Counted from the stretch's first letter, positions 19,048 through 28,635 are shown. The stretch is 64,000 bases of DNA from Coenobita brevimanus (GCA_032717465.1 CM064713.1:15368065-15432064); one strand, 5' to 3'. Notes: generated from the sequence alone by a model not told the origin. A program made the numbers and translations.

Positions 19048-20207
19048 CTATCTATCTATATACCTAGGCTGCTTCCCCCAAGGAAAGGGAGGTAGCCGAG
19101 ACAGGACGACACACTCTCCATTTACTCATCCATTTAAACACATTCATTCACATCTTAGCCCCAAAGGGGAGAACGGACAGATCCTCACCGCACCACACCG
19201 CACAAGGGTCAACTGCGCAATGCAATCAGTGACATCCGCAGCAGGGCCCGACAGCAGAGCTGGTTTACCCCTGCCACATCATAACATACCCATCCCCTTA
19301 CCCGCACCTGACCTGACTAGCTGATCAGACCAAATGCGGGAGAATATCCCCTCAGGGCTGCGTCATCACTTATTTATTCACAATTTCTCTCCATTTATTT
19401 CTGTCACGCACAGCCACTCTTCCTTGCTCGACAGACATCCCTCTTGCATCCAGCGCTCTCTTCACACTATCCATCCATCCTATTCGTGGTCTTCCTCTCA
19501 GCCTTACACCTCTCACATCAGATCTAGTTATCTTTTTCACCAATCGCTCATTATCCATTCTCTCCATATGCCCAAACCATCGCAACACCCTCTGCTCAAC
19601 TCTACCAGCCATCTCCTGAACAACTCCAGTTCTCCTTCGCACTTCATCATTTCGCACTCGATCCATACGCGTCACTCCACACATACTCCTCAGACACCTC
19701 ATCTCCATTACATTCAAACTTTTCCTCTCTGCTACACCCATATTCCATGTTTCAGCCCCATATAATGCAGTCGGTACCACAACACCCTCATACAGCCTTC
19801 TCTTTACATCCATTCTAAGCGAACGACATTTAAACACTTTTTTCATTTCTCCCAGCACCTTTCCTACTTCATTTATTCTAGACTTCACTTCTGCATCTAT
19901 TCTTCCATCCACAGCAACATGTGACCCTAGATATTTAAAACAATCTACCTCCTCAAGCAACTCACCATTCAAAACTATATTCATCCCCCTACCATCTATC
20001 AACCTCGTACACTTCATCACTTTACTCTTATTCTCATTTACTTTCAAATTCCTCCTTTCACACACCCTTCCAAACTCCTCTACCAACTGTCTCAATCTCT
20101 CCTCTGAATCAGTCACCAGTGCAGTATCATCTGCAAACAGCAGCTGCTTCAGATTCCAATCTCCACCATCAACATTTACCAGACTCAGACCACCTAAAAC
20201 TCTTGCA
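19048..20207 (-). mobile_element. 5'-truncated RTE-like LINE inserted in CR1-like RT
   Basis: The 1160-bp insertion is flanked by a perfect 12-bp direct repeat (TATATCATTTAT, 19036-19047 and 20208-20219), a target-site duplication. The element starts in its RT domain and ends in a (TAGA)n tail at the left end (19048-19065), like the tail of the RTE copy at 28640-28665. Its 3' untranslated part (19066-19369) is about 300 bp and has no coding signal. Confidence 0.92.
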
Positions 20208-20215
20208 TATATCAT
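19370..20215 (-). CDS. RTE-like LINE RT C-terminus (truncated element)
   Basis: A 281-residue open frame. The RT catalytic FADD is at residues 27-30, followed by N-L-K-V-N-E-N-K-S-K-V-M and F-K-Y-L-G-S. The C-terminal region contains A-L-Y-G-A-E-T-W, R-W-F-G-H-M-E-R-M and R-G-R-P-R-I-G-W-M-D. The same order of motifs occurs in the RTE-like ORF at 27124-28635, but the sequences differ, so this is a distinct family. The 5' part of the polymerase and the endonuclease are missing, as usual for truncated insertions. The first three codons come from the target duplication and not the element. The frame is free of stops, suggesting a fairly recent insertion. Confidence 0.88.
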   Translation of the reverse strand: MIYARVLGGLSLVNVDGGDWNLKQLLFADDTALVTDSEERLRQLVEEFGRVCERRNLKVNENKSKVMKCTRLIDGRGMNIVLNGELLEEVDCFKYLGSHVAVDGRIDAEVKSRINEVGKVLGEMKKVFKCRSLRMDVKRRLYEGVVVPTALYGAETWNMGVAERKSLNVMEMRCLRSMCGVTRMDRVRNDEVRRRTGVVQEMAGRVEQRVLRWFGHMERMDNERLVKKITRSDVRGVRLRGRPRIGWMDSVKRALDARGMSVEQGRVAVRDRNKWREIVNK

Positions 20216-20699
20216 TTATATACACTAAAAACATGATTGGTGCCTGCACTGAACCCTGTGGTACTCCACTAGTCACTTCTTTCCATGATGAGTAGTTTCC
20301 TCTTAGTACTGTCCTCATTTCTCTTTTTATGAGAAAGTCTTGCATCCAACAAAACAGTTTGCCTCGAATTCCTCCTTGATGGTACAGTTTCCATAAAAGT
20401 CTTTGGTGTGGTACTGTGTCAAAAGCTTTCTTGAAATCTAAATAGATACTGTCCACCCATCCTTCCCTTTCCTGTATTGTGTTTGTTACTCTGTCATAGT
20501 AGCTCAACAGATTAGTAACACATGATTTTCCTTTTCTGAAACCAAACTGTCTTTCTGTTATCATACTGTGTTCTTCTAGATGATTTACCCAAGCTTTTCT
20601 TATAAGTTTTTCTAATACCTTGCTTACAACACTGGTCAGTGATACTGGTCGGTTAGTTGAGTGGATTTTGTCTATTTCCTTTCTTGAATAAGGGGACAA
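20169..20699 (-). pseudogene. CR1/Jockey-like LINE ORF2, RT palm
   Basis: The frame carries R-P-V-S-L-T-S-V-V-S-K-V-L-E, QFGFRKGKSC, the first catalytic aspartate in Y-L-D-F-K-K-A-F-D, and SGVPQGSVQAPIMFLVYIND. This is the standard CR1/Jockey order. True element sequence stops at about 20220, where the target duplication of the inserted LINE begins; the last ~15 codons belong to that insertion. The frame is displaced relative to the upstream RT segment (20653-20922), implying a frameshift near 20690. Confidence 0.88.
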
Positions 20700-20922
20700 T
20701 ATTTGCTTTTTTCCAAATATCAGGTAGTTTACCTTGACTCAAGGATTTCTTGAAGATTAAAAATAATGGTTTACTTAACTCCTTTGCACATTCTCGTAAT
20801 ACCCAACATGAAATTTCATCAGGACCACTTGCTTTTCCTCTGTATAATCTACTTAACTCCTCCTGTAATACTTTTTCTGCTATTTGTATATCTGGTAGTA
20901 TATGTGGACATGCGTGTTCCAC
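20653..20922 (-). pseudogene. CR1/Jockey-like LINE ORF2, RT N-terminal segment
   Basis: An 89-residue frame with the RT entry motifs G-K-A-S-G-P-D-E-I and W-K-K-A-N-I-V-P-L-F-K-K-G. It joins the endonuclease frame across a T-run (plus strand about 20938-20948), where a length change has moved the phase. Confidence 0.85.
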
Positions 20923-20932
20923 ATAGTCCCTC

Positions 20933-22276
20933 TCAAAATTTTTTTTCTTCAGTAAAAACTAATTGGAAATTCTTATTTAGTGCTTCACAAATATCTTTCT
21001 CTTGTGTATAAGTGATTCCCTCGTCCGTAATGGATTGTATTATATCTTTTACTTTAGTTTTGCTTCTGATATAGCTGTAAAACAGCTTTGGTTGATCACT
21101 ACTTTTATTTATTATATCCTCCTCAAACTGTTTTTGGGCTTCCCTCCTTATTCTTGTATAGTCATTTCTTGCCTGTTTGTAATTATTATACGCCCTGTCA
21201 CTATTGTGTCTTCTGTATCTATTCCACAACAAATCTCTTCTTTCTTTTGATTTTTTACATTCTGTATTGAACCATTTCTGTATTTTCTTATCTGCTTCTT
21301 TGTGCTGTGGGATGTACTTCTGGACTCCTATTTCATAAAATTCACAAAAAATTTTATATACAGCATTTAAATCTTGTCCTCTAAGCTCATTTTCGCAATC
21401 AACTTCTAAGAAATACTTCTTTAGGTCTTGATAATTTCCCTTTTTATAGTTTAGGCTCTTTTTGTAACTATCATTGCTGTTTACTATGTCATATGCTATC
21501 CTGAAGTTATAATTTAGTACTGCATGATCGCTTTTGCAGAGTGGAGGGTGATATATTAAACTATCAATATCATTTTCTTGCCTTGTAAACATTAGATCTA
21601 GCACTGAAGGTACATCAAGTCCTCTTTTTCTGGTGGTTTCCCTCACATGTTGCGTTAAGAAAAACTCTTGTACGAGATCCAGGAGCTTTTGGTCCCAACA
21701 GCTTTCTTGGCTATTTATATCTAGAGTATTCCAATTTATATTTGTATTGAAGTCCCCAGTTAGTATAATTCTTTCCGATTTCTCTTCCATTTTATGTAGC
21801 AATGATCTTACACTCTGAATTGTACTCTCTGCCAGGTCCTCATATTCGTCTCTTTCCCATGTGTTTGATCTGGGTGGCATGTACAAATTGGCTACAATTA
21901 CTTTACCTTCAGATGTGTCAATCTCTACTGCAATCAGTTCTACTTGTGATGGTATATCTAGTTTTATTTCCTTGACTTTTAGATTTTTCTTAGTTAATAT
22001 TATAATTCCTCCTCCTTTTTTTAAATATCTGTCTCTTCTCCATATATTGTATTCCTCTAAGTTTAGTATGTCATTTGATATCCTTGGTATTAATTTTGTT
22101 TCAGTTAGGCATATTATTTGTGGTTCATTTTCTCTGACATAATCATTCATCTCTAGTAATTTAGATACCATTCCATCCACATTTGAGTACATCAACTTTA
22201 TCATCTTGTTTATATACTTGTCATGACATGGTTCTACTACCTTCCTCCTTTTTCTTCCATCCTGTTTGTGTACCAC
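20933..22276 (-). CDS. CR1/Jockey-like LINE ORF2, APE endonuclease domain
   Basis: A 447-residue open frame. An apurinic-type endonuclease nicks the target for reverse transcription. Active-site positions are visible: N32, E59 (L-T-E-T-K), D175 and N177 (T-G-D-F-N), D227, and D250-H251 (S-D-H). The region after ~300 is a lysine/arginine-rich linker typical of these elements (W-F-N-T-E-C-K, Y-K-Q-A-R-N-D-Y). The stop at 20933 follows a homopolymer run and is probably a frameshift artefact of decay. Start ATG at 22276 follows ORF1 by about 60 bp. Confidence 0.9.
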   Translation of the reverse strand: MVHKQDGRKRRKVVEPCHDKYINKMIKLMYSNVDGMVSKLLEMNDYVRENEPQIICLTETKLIPRISNDILNLEEYNIWRRDRYLKKGGGIIILTKKNLKVKEIKLDIPSQVELIAVEIDTSEGKVIVANLYMPPRSNTWERDEYEDLAESTIQSVRSLLHKMEEKSERIILTGDFNTNINWNTLDINSQESCWDQKLLDLVQEFFLTQHVRETTRKRGLDVPSVLDLMFTRQENDIDSLIYHPPLCKSDHAVLNYNFRIAYDIVNSNDSYKKSLNYKKGNYQDLKKYFLEVDCENELRGQDLNAVYKIFCEFYEIGVQKYIPQHKEADKKIQKWFNTECKKSKERRDLLWNRYRRHNSDRAYNNYKQARNDYTRIRREAQKQFEEDIINKSSDQPKLFYSYIRSKTKVKDIIQSITDEGITYTQEKDICEALNKNFQLVFTEEKKF

Positions 22277-22339
22277 TTTCGTACCTGCAATCCTATTTCT
22301 TTGTAAAAAAAATTCTTCTTCTCCTCTTCTGATCTTCCC

Positions 22340-23090
22340 TCATTTTTTGTTTTTGCTTCCTGTTTTTGCTTCCTCCCTTTTCTCTTTCAGTAATTCCAGT
22401 TCCTCTTGTGTTAGGCATCTTTTTATCCATACATTTTTGAATTCCTCTTTTTCTTTAAGATTCTTTACATTTTTTAGTATCTCTTCCACAGTGTTTACAC
22501 TCTGGAAAGTTACCTTTAGAGGTCTTGTCTTGCTTTTCTCATATTTCCCTAACCTTTTGTGTTCCTCTATGTCTTTACTACAGATTTCCTCTGATCCTTC
22601 TTTCAGTAAGCTCATTACATTTGCCATCTCCTTTTTGTCTCTTGTGATCTTGTTTTTAACTTCTTCCTCTTCTATACCAGTGATTACTATTGATTTGTTT
22701 ATCTCTACTGAATCTCTGACTAACCTTGGATTGTTTTGGATTATTCTTTTCACCTCCTTTTTAATGCTTTTTTCCTCCACCCTTGTTTCTAAGTCTTTCT
22801 TTACTTTCACCATTTCAGCATACGTGGTTTCTACATCATTTTTGTAGCTTTGCACAGCTTCATTCACTTGTGTTATCTTCTCCTCAATATCACTGCTCTG
22901 GTCAATAAGACTGCTAACTTGCCTAATTGTCTCTGTGTCATTTTTGAACTCTTCCATAACACTCTCGTGATTGACTACTGTACTTGCCATTTCACTCATT
23001 TTCTTCCTAAGTGTACTCAATTCCACTGTTAGTTCACTGATGGTTGTGTCTTTCTTATTGGCCTCCCTTCCTAGTTTTTCTATTTCTTCC

Positions 23091-23098
<8 letters not shown>
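22340..23098 (-). CDS. CR1/Jockey-like LINE ORF1 coiled-coil protein (5' incomplete)
   Basis: A 252-residue frame upstream of the endonuclease ORF. The N-terminal half is a long charged coiled coil (heptad-like leucines and lysine/glutamate runs). The C-terminal half contains R-P-L-K-V-T-F and V-W-I-K-R-C-L-T, a pattern like the C-terminal domain of many LINE ORF1 proteins, which bind RNA as trimers. The 5' end runs into the (GT)n run at 23100, so the natural N-terminus is probably lost. Confidence 0.72.

Positions 23099-23099
<1 letters not shown>

Positions 23100-23148
<49 letters not shown>
23100..23148. repeat. (GT)n microsatellite
   Basis: Pure GT run directly adjoining the 5' end of the CR1/Jockey-like LINE. 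Confidence 0.9.
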
Positions 23149-23150
<2 letters not shown>

Positions 23151-23273
23151 CAGTTTAAGTTTGTCCATTATTAACTCCTTCTGTCTGCTTCATGTTTGTC
23201 TTATTCTAATACCCTAGTCAGACTTTTCCAGGAGGAACAGTCCAACTGACCTACTGCAGTTATCCTCATTTCT

Positions 23274-23277
<4 letters not shown>

Positions 23278-23361
<84 letters not shown>
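23278..23361. repeat. (CT)n microsatellite
   Basis: More than 80 bp of uninterrupted CT. Confidence 0.92.
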
Positions 23362-23364
<3 letters not shown>

Positions 23365-23419
23365 CACAGATTAACTAAATTGGCACTCTTCCACTTTTTC
23401 GGCGAAATATTTCAACACC

Positions 23420-23925
23420 ATTCCTCCACCACACCACCACCACCACAACTACACCGTTCACACCCCAGGCAACCGTTCACCCTCGGCTAATACACCACAG
23501 CAACCATACACCAAACCACATGATCACCATACTGCAACAAACTCAACTACACTCAACCAGTTACCAGCACCATTATCACTACAGCCATCACACCACACAT
23601 TATCACATCTACCATGCACAAACAACACCACATCACCACAACTACCACATCAAGACCTCACCAACACAACCACACCACCTCACCACAATCACAGTACTAC
23701 ATCACAAACAACCACAATCACCACATCAACCACATCACCTCACCACAATCACAGTATCACATCACAAACAACCACAATCACCACATCAACAACACCACAA
23801 CCATTGCAACCAGTCACCAGCAACTACCACCATCATACGAGACCACACCACACAACACCACAACCACCACACAACACCACAACAACCACACATCACATCA
23901 ATCGAAAAAAATAAAATAAGGTGAA
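23420..23925 (+). repeat. CAC/ACA-rich minisatellite
   Basis: G-poor strand made of CACCACAAC, CATCACCAC and similar words. It includes two tandem copies of a ~57-bp unit at about 23680-23790. The open frames (His/Thr/Asn rich) follow from the composition. No gene. Confidence 0.8.
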
Positions 23926-23937
23926 TACGTATGACTC

Positions 23938-23940
<3 letters not shown>

Positions 23941-23980
<40 letters not shown>
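23941..23980. repeat. (TG)n microsatellite
   Basis: Pure TG run. Confidence 0.9.
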
Positions 23981-23981
<1 letters not shown>

Positions 23982-24069
23982 CTAGTGTGTTGTTTATATG
24001 AGGTCTTCATTTTTGGACAGTCTTTCTTCCGGCTTAACGTGGCAGATGGGGGGAGGGGGGGAAGGTGTA

Positions 24070-24073
<4 letters not shown>

Positions 24074-24145
<72 letters not shown>

Positions 24146-24157
24146 GAGAGAGAGAGA
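24074..24157. repeat. (GA)n microsatellite
   Basis: Long GA run with one GGGGGA interruption near its right end. Confidence 0.9.
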
Positions 24158-24229
24158 ATTGCGTGAGAAATGTTTGTCAGGCTGAGGCAGTGGGAGTGAT
24201 ACACCTTACTGTTGTCTTATTACTGAAAG

Positions 24230-24900
24230 TACTGGTGATGATGGTAAATGATGATGATAGATTATGACGACAGATGATAATAAATGATGGATGATATATA
24301 CGACGGATGATAACAGATGACAGAAGGTAGTTGATGAATGATGAATGATGGACGACGGATGATAGATGATGGATGATTTATGAAGGATATTGGATGATGA
24401 TGATGATGATAATAACAATGGATGATAGTTGAAGGTTGATGGATGATCGACGATCGACGATGGAGACGAATGATGGATGAAGATGATAGATGATGATGAT
24501 GGATGACAGTGACATGATAATGATGATGATGATGGATGATACTTGTGGACGACGGATGAGAAATGTATTATGAGGATGAATGATGTTGATGGATGACGAT
24601 GATGGATGACGATAATGTATGATGGATGTTGCCCATGAATGAGGGGTTGTTATGGATGTTCGACGATGAATGATGGATAATGATGACCAATGTTTGAAGG
24701 ATACTGGATAACAGATGATGGATGATGATGATGATGATGATGATAGACGAGGGATGATAAAAGATGGATTATGAGAGCGGATGATATTAATGAATGATGA
24801 TGATCATGATGATGTATGATGATCGATGAAGATGACTGATGATGATGGTGATGGATAGCAATGATAATGATGATGGATTGCGATGATAATGATGATTACG
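24230..24900. repeat. Cryptic GAT/GATGGAT-rich repeat
   Basis: About 670 bp of GATGAT, GATGGAT and ACGATGAT words without a fixed period; a slippage-derived low-complexity tract. Confidence 0.8.
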
Positions 24901-24904
24901 ATAA

Positions 24905-25257
24905 ACACAAGAACATAAGAAGGGAGGCTAACTGCAGTAGGCCAGTTGCCCCATGCTAGTTCGCTCCTAAAAGAGTGACTAAACTGTGAGAATGAGATAA
25001 TGATAGTTAAGAAGGCTTTCCCCCATCCTCCAAGCCCCCCAAACCCTCCAGCCTAAGCCGGCAGGAAAAAGCCAAAAGGAATACCAAGCTGTATAGTTAA
25101 ACTGTTGTGGACATTTTATAGGCAAGTGCGAAAACAGAAGATAGACTATCATAGTATAACCTGAAGAGGAAGAAGAATGAATTAGTACGTTTTTTTTTTT
25201 TTTTTCAACCCTTGCTTGTCATATGTCTATCTAGCCTGTACTTGAAACTTTCGATGG
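24905..25257. repeat. Dispersed repeat fragment, LINE-tail-like
   Basis: Contains 'acacaagaacataagaag', 'ggccagttgcccc' and 'tatctagcctgtacttg'. These resemble the 3' ends of LINE/SINE families common in crustaceans, a recollection rather than an alignment. Includes a T-run near 25190-25205. No coding signal. Confidence 0.4.
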
Positions 25258-25477
25258 AAGGTCAGATCAAGGGGTCAAATGTCAAGGTCACATGAGGTAG
25301 ACTTAATCTATCATTGTGGTCGCGAAATCTTCTGAACCCCTCGACGGATTTCGACCAAACTTTTGTGAGTGATCAGGATGAAGGGACGATAAACTAATTC
25401 AGCAATATCAAGCGGTCAAAAGTCAAGGTCATATGGGTGTGCGTTCGATATCTCCTGAACCCCTCAACGGATTCTAC

Positions 25478-25635
25478 CCCCTGGGGGTAGGGGGGGTTTT
25501 CAAGAATACTCCCCCAGTATCGCTGCTTGTCGTAAAAGGCGACTAAAAGGGTTGGCGGAGGGTTAGTGCCCCTCCCCGGAAAACAACTAACTAAAAAAAA
25601 CAAACAATAAGCCTCGGACAAGGACTGACCAAACG
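25478..25635 (+). promoter_or_regulatory. 5' UTR of RTE-like LINE with stable hairpins
   Basis: Starts with a near-palindrome (TACCCCCTGGGGGTA, 25474-25488). A second G5/C5 pairing follows around 25490-25520. Then comes 'cgctgcttgtcgtaaaagg', whose GTCG pairs with a following CGAC. Such compact folds at LINE 5' ends can be promoters or self-cleaving ribozymes; I could not build a complete ribozyme fold. Confidence 0.45.
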
Positions 25636-27099
25636 ATGACGACCCAGGACCGGACAAAGGACATGGTAATTGGTACTTGGAATGTAAGGGGAGCGAATGA
25701 TGAGGTGAAAGAGAGAGAGATTGTCCAGGTGCTTGAGGGTGCGAAAGTGGATGTATGTGGAATAACTGAAACAAAATGGAGAGGAAAAAGTGTGAGAGAA
25801 TGGGAGTATGGATGGGGTATATGTCCAGGAGTAGGTGAGAATGAGAGGGCAAAGGAAGGAGTATGTATAGTTGTGAGTAAAAGATGGAAGAGGAGCATAA
25901 GACAGTATGGATCAGTTGGGTCAAGGATTGTGTGGGTAACGTTGAAAGTTGGAATACAAATGTGGGCGATTGTGTGTGTGTATGCGCCAACACAAGATCA
26001 TGCTAGAAGAGTGAGAGAAGAGTTCTGGACAAATGTAGAAGTGTGCATGGAAAAGTTTGGAAGGAAGGAGAGAGTGTTTTTGATTGGTGATATGAATGGT
26101 AAAGTTGGGAATGTGAAGGTGGATGGAATAGTTGGTGAGTGGGGTGTGCCTGCTGAGATAGATGAGAATGGGAGTGCGTTAGTGGACATTTGTGCTGGGA
26201 GGGGGTTGGTGATAGCCAATACCCTCTTCAGGCATAAAATGATCCACAGGTATACATGGCGAGTGATGAGAAGGGTGGGTGGTGAACTGAATGAAAGGAA
26301 GGCAATGATTGATTATGTGTGTGTGGATGAAAGGATGCGAAGATGTGTAATGGATGCAAGAGTTTATAGAGGTTGGGGGAGTGGACTTTCTGACCACTAC
26401 TTGGTGGTGGCCAGAATTAGAATTCAAGTAAGATGGAGGAATAGAAGAAGGGAAAGACGAGAGGTAGTTGCAAGAAGAGTGGAAAGGTTACAAGAGGATG
26501 AGAAAAAGGCAGAGTATAAGAAAGAAGTGGAGGAACGATTGGGCAAATATGAATTACAGCAGATGGGAGACGTGGAAGGTGTGTGTAGGATATTTACAGA
26601 AGAAATATGTGCAGCATGTGATGTGGTGTGTGGAAGGAAGAGAAGACGGAGGGGGGTGCAAGGAACAGCGTGGTGGACTGAAGAGGTGAAACAGGCTGTG
26701 GCACAAAAGAAGAAAGCATACAATGAATGGATGAGAAATAGCGGCGTGGAAGAAGTTGAGAGGCGGAAGAGAGAGTTATATGTAGAAAGAAAGAGAGAGG
26801 TGAAAAGATTAGTAAGAGAGAGTAAGAAGAGAGTGGATGAGGAATTTGGAAGGAATTTGAGTGTAAAGTGGAGGGACTGTAAGAAAATGTTCTGGAGAGA
26901 GGTGAAAAGAGTAAGACAGGGTGGAAGTGAAGTTAGCATGGGAGTGAAAGATAAAAATGGTAGATTACTAGTGGAGAAGGGAGAAAAAGTAAGCAGATGG
27001 AGAGAACACTTTAAGGAATTGTTGAACGTAGAGGATGGAAGTAATGCGAGTATAAGTGGCTGGGGAATGGCTGGGAGAAGGAGGGAGGTGAGAAGATAG
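25636..27099 (+). CDS. RTE-like LINE ORF, endonuclease half (ends at in-frame TAG)
   Basis: A 487-residue frame. The apurinic-type endonuclease occupies residues ~10-260: N16 (T-W-N-V-R-G), E45 (I-T-E-T-K-W), Y116 (V-Y-A-P-T), D152 and N154 (I-G-D-M-N-G), D226 (M-I-D-Y), and S252-D253-H254. The signature H-R-Y-T-W after L-F-R-H-K fits RTE endonucleases. Residues 270-480 are a basic, glutamate/arginine-rich linker. The terminating TAG is in phase with the RT half, which resumes immediately downstream, so the two halves were one protein of about 1000 residues. Start: the first ATG of the frame, after a short UTR. Confidence 0.9.
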   Translation: MTTQDRTKDMVIGTWNVRGANDEVKEREIVQVLEGAKVDVCGITETKWRGKSVREWEYGWGICPGVGENERAKEGVCIVVSKRWKRSIRQYGSVGSRIVWVTLKVGIQMWAIVCVYAPTQDHARRVREEFWTNVEVCMEKFGRKERVFLIGDMNGKVGNVKVDGIVGEWGVPAEIDENGSALVDICAGRGLVIANTLFRHKMIHRYTWRVMRRVGGELNERKAMIDYVCVDERMRRCVMDARVYRGWGSGLSDHYLVVARIRIQVRWRNRRRERREVVARRVERLQEDEKKAEYKKEVEERLGKYELQQMGDVEGVCRIFTEEICAACDVVCGRKRRRRGVQGTAWWTEEVKQAVAQKKKAYNEWMRNSGVEEVERRKRELYVERKREVKRLVRESKKRVDEEFGRNLSVKWRDCKKMFWREVKRVRQGGSEVSMGVKDKNGRLLVEKGEKVSRWREHFKELLNVEDGSNASISGWGMAGRRREVRR

Positions 27100-27123
27100 G
27101 AAGAAATCAGTAGGATAGAAGTT

Positions 27124-28635
27124 GTGGAAGCAATGAAGAAAGTTAAATCGGGGAAAGCCCCAGGAATTGATGGAGTGTGTGGTGAAATGCTGAAGCATGG
27201 GGGAGAGATAGTAGTAGAACGGATGTGGAAGATGTGCAGATTGGCCTGGGAGGAAGGTAGAGTCCCGGAGGATTGGAAGTCAGGTATAATTATTCCCTTG
27301 TACAAAGGAAAAGGGGAAAAAGAAGTGTGTGGTAATCATAGGGGCATTTGTCTTATTAGTATAATAGGAAAAATGTATGGTAGGATACTTATTGACAGAG
27401 TTAGAGATAGAACAGAGAAATTAGTTGGAGAAGAACAGGGAGGCTTTAGGAAGGGAAGAGGTTGTGTAGATCAGATATTCATTCTTAGAACTTTAGTGGA
27501 AAAGTTTCTAGAGAAGGGAAAGAAGTTGTATGCGGCTTTCATGGATTTGGAGAAAGCATATGACAGGGTGGATAGACAAGGATTGTGGAAATTGTTAAGA
27601 ATATATGGAGTAGATGGGAAGTTGTTGAATGCTGTGAAGAGTATGTACGATGGTGCGAAGGCTGCAGTGCGTGTGGATGGTGAACTAAGTGAATTTTTCT
27701 CTTTGAAAGTTGGTTCGAAACAGGGATGTGTCATGTCTCCATGGTTGTTCAATCTGTATATGGATGGGGTAATAAAAGAGGTACAAGGTAGGGTAGTGGA
27801 TGTTGGAGTGGCCCTGGTGAGAGAGGATAGTGTTTGGAAACTCCCTGTACTGTTGTTTGCAGATGATACTGTGTTGTTGAGTGAAGACGAAGGGGAGCTG
27901 CAAGGCTTGGTGGATGAGTTTGAGAGAGTGTGTAAGAAACGGAATCTAAAGGTGAATGTAGGGAAGAGTAAAGTGATGGTCTTTGAGAGAGGTGAAGTCA
28001 GTGAATGTACAGCGAGGTTGGATGGTGAGGAATTGGAAAATGTGAGTACGTTTAAGTACTTGGGTAGTGTGATGAGTAAGGATGGAGGTTTGGAGGGTGA
28101 AGTGCTTGAAAGGGTACAGCAGGGAAGAAAGGTTGCTGGTTCTTTGAAAGCAGTGATAAGAAACAGGGAAGTGAGCATGGAAGTGAAAAAGTTACTACAT
28201 GACAGTATTGTGATACCAACTCTAACGTACGGAAGTGAAGCTTGGACGTTGTTGGAAGGACACAAGTCAAGAGTGAGAGCAGTGGAAATGAGTTATTTAA
28301 GAGGAGCCTGTGGAGTCACATGGAGAGACAGGCTGACGAATGAGGATATAAAGGAGCGTTGTGGTGTTGATGTGGATGTGATAGGAAGCGTTATGAGGAA
28401 CACACTGAGGTGGTTTGGCCATGTGGAGAGGATGGAGGGTGAAAGACTGACGAAGAGAGTGTATGTGAGTAAGGTGGAGGGGGGAAGAGGAAGGGGGAGG
28501 CCGAGGATGAGATGGATGGATGGGGTGGAGAGGTATATGAGAGAGGGGGGTGTGAGTTGGGAGCAGGGCAGTGAAATGGCGGGGGACAGGGCGACTTGGA
28601 TCCGATTTGTTTGTGGCCACCCCAAACGGGATTGA
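27124..28635 (+). CDS. RTE-like LINE ORF, reverse transcriptase half
   Basis: A 503-residue frame in phase with the upstream endonuclease half. RT motifs in order: G-K-A-P-G-I-D-G (10-17), I-I-I-P-L-Y-K-G-K-G, G-G-F-R-K-G-R-G (106-113), catalytic aspartate D141 (A-F-M-D-L-E-K-A-Y-D), G-S-K-Q-G-C-V-M-S-P (197-206), and FADD (245-248). Then come L-K-V-N-V-G-K-S-K-V-M and the C-terminal region Y-G-S-E-A-W, R-W-F-G-H-V-E-R-M, R-G-R-P-R-M-R-W-M-D. No RNase H is seen, as expected for RTE. All catalytic residues are intact. The ATG at 27124 is an internal methionine and not necessarily used. Confidence 0.92.
   Translation: MEAMKKVKSGKAPGIDGVCGEMLKHGGEIVVERMWKMCRLAWEEGRVPEDWKSGIIIPLYKGKGEKEVCGNHRGICLISIIGKMYGRILIDRVRDRTEKLVGEEQGGFRKGRGCVDQIFILRTLVEKFLEKGKKLYAAFMDLEKAYDRVDRQGLWKLLRIYGVDGKLLNAVKSMYDGAKAAVRVDGELSEFFSLKVGSKQGCVMSPWLFNLYMDGVIKEVQGRVVDVGVALVREDSVWKLPVLLFADDTVLLSEDEGELQGLVDEFERVCKKRNLKVNVGKSKVMVFERGEVSECTARLDGEELENVSTFKYLGSVMSKDGGLEGEVLERVQQGRKVAGSLKAVIRNREVSMEVKKLLHDSIVIPTLTYGSEAWTLLEGHKSRVRAVEMSYLRGACGVTWRDRLTNEDIKERCGVDVDVIGSVMRNTLRWFGHVERMEGERLTKRVYVSKVEGGRGRGRPRMRWMDGVERYMREGGVSWEQGSEMAGDRATWIRFVCGHPKRD

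Larger units (their letters stand above)
18136..23098 (-). mobile_element. CR1/Jockey-like LINE, interrupted by a second LINE
   Basis: A minus-strand non-LTR retrotransposon with ORF1 (22340-23098), APE endonuclease (20933-22276) and RT (20922 down to 18181). Its 3' end carries two copies of a 14-bp unit (CAATTAGGTAAGAA) at 18136-18170, reminiscent of the short 3' repeats of CR1-type elements. TG microsatellites flank both ends (18111-18135 and 23100-23148), so it may have landed in a TG run that now masks the target duplication. ORF2 is broken by two frameshifts and by a LINE insertion (19048-20207). Confidence 0.88.

Noticed and set aside
23520..23924. His/Thr/Asn-rich frames
   Set aside because: Low-complexity CAC/ACA minisatellite. 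Several frames are open at once, as expected for such composition.
25478..25600. Complete HDV-like ribozyme at the RTE 5' end
   Set aside because: A possible P4 and J4/2-like CTAA are present, but I could not pair P1, P2 and P3 consistently. Kept only as a weak hypothesis.
26424..27305. Long minus-strand frame opposite the RTE endonuclease/RT junction (and similar frames at 27471-28265)
   Set aside because: Antisense shadows of the RTE ORF. Composition is Ser/Leu/Thr rich with no domain, while the plus strand has clear catalytic motifs.
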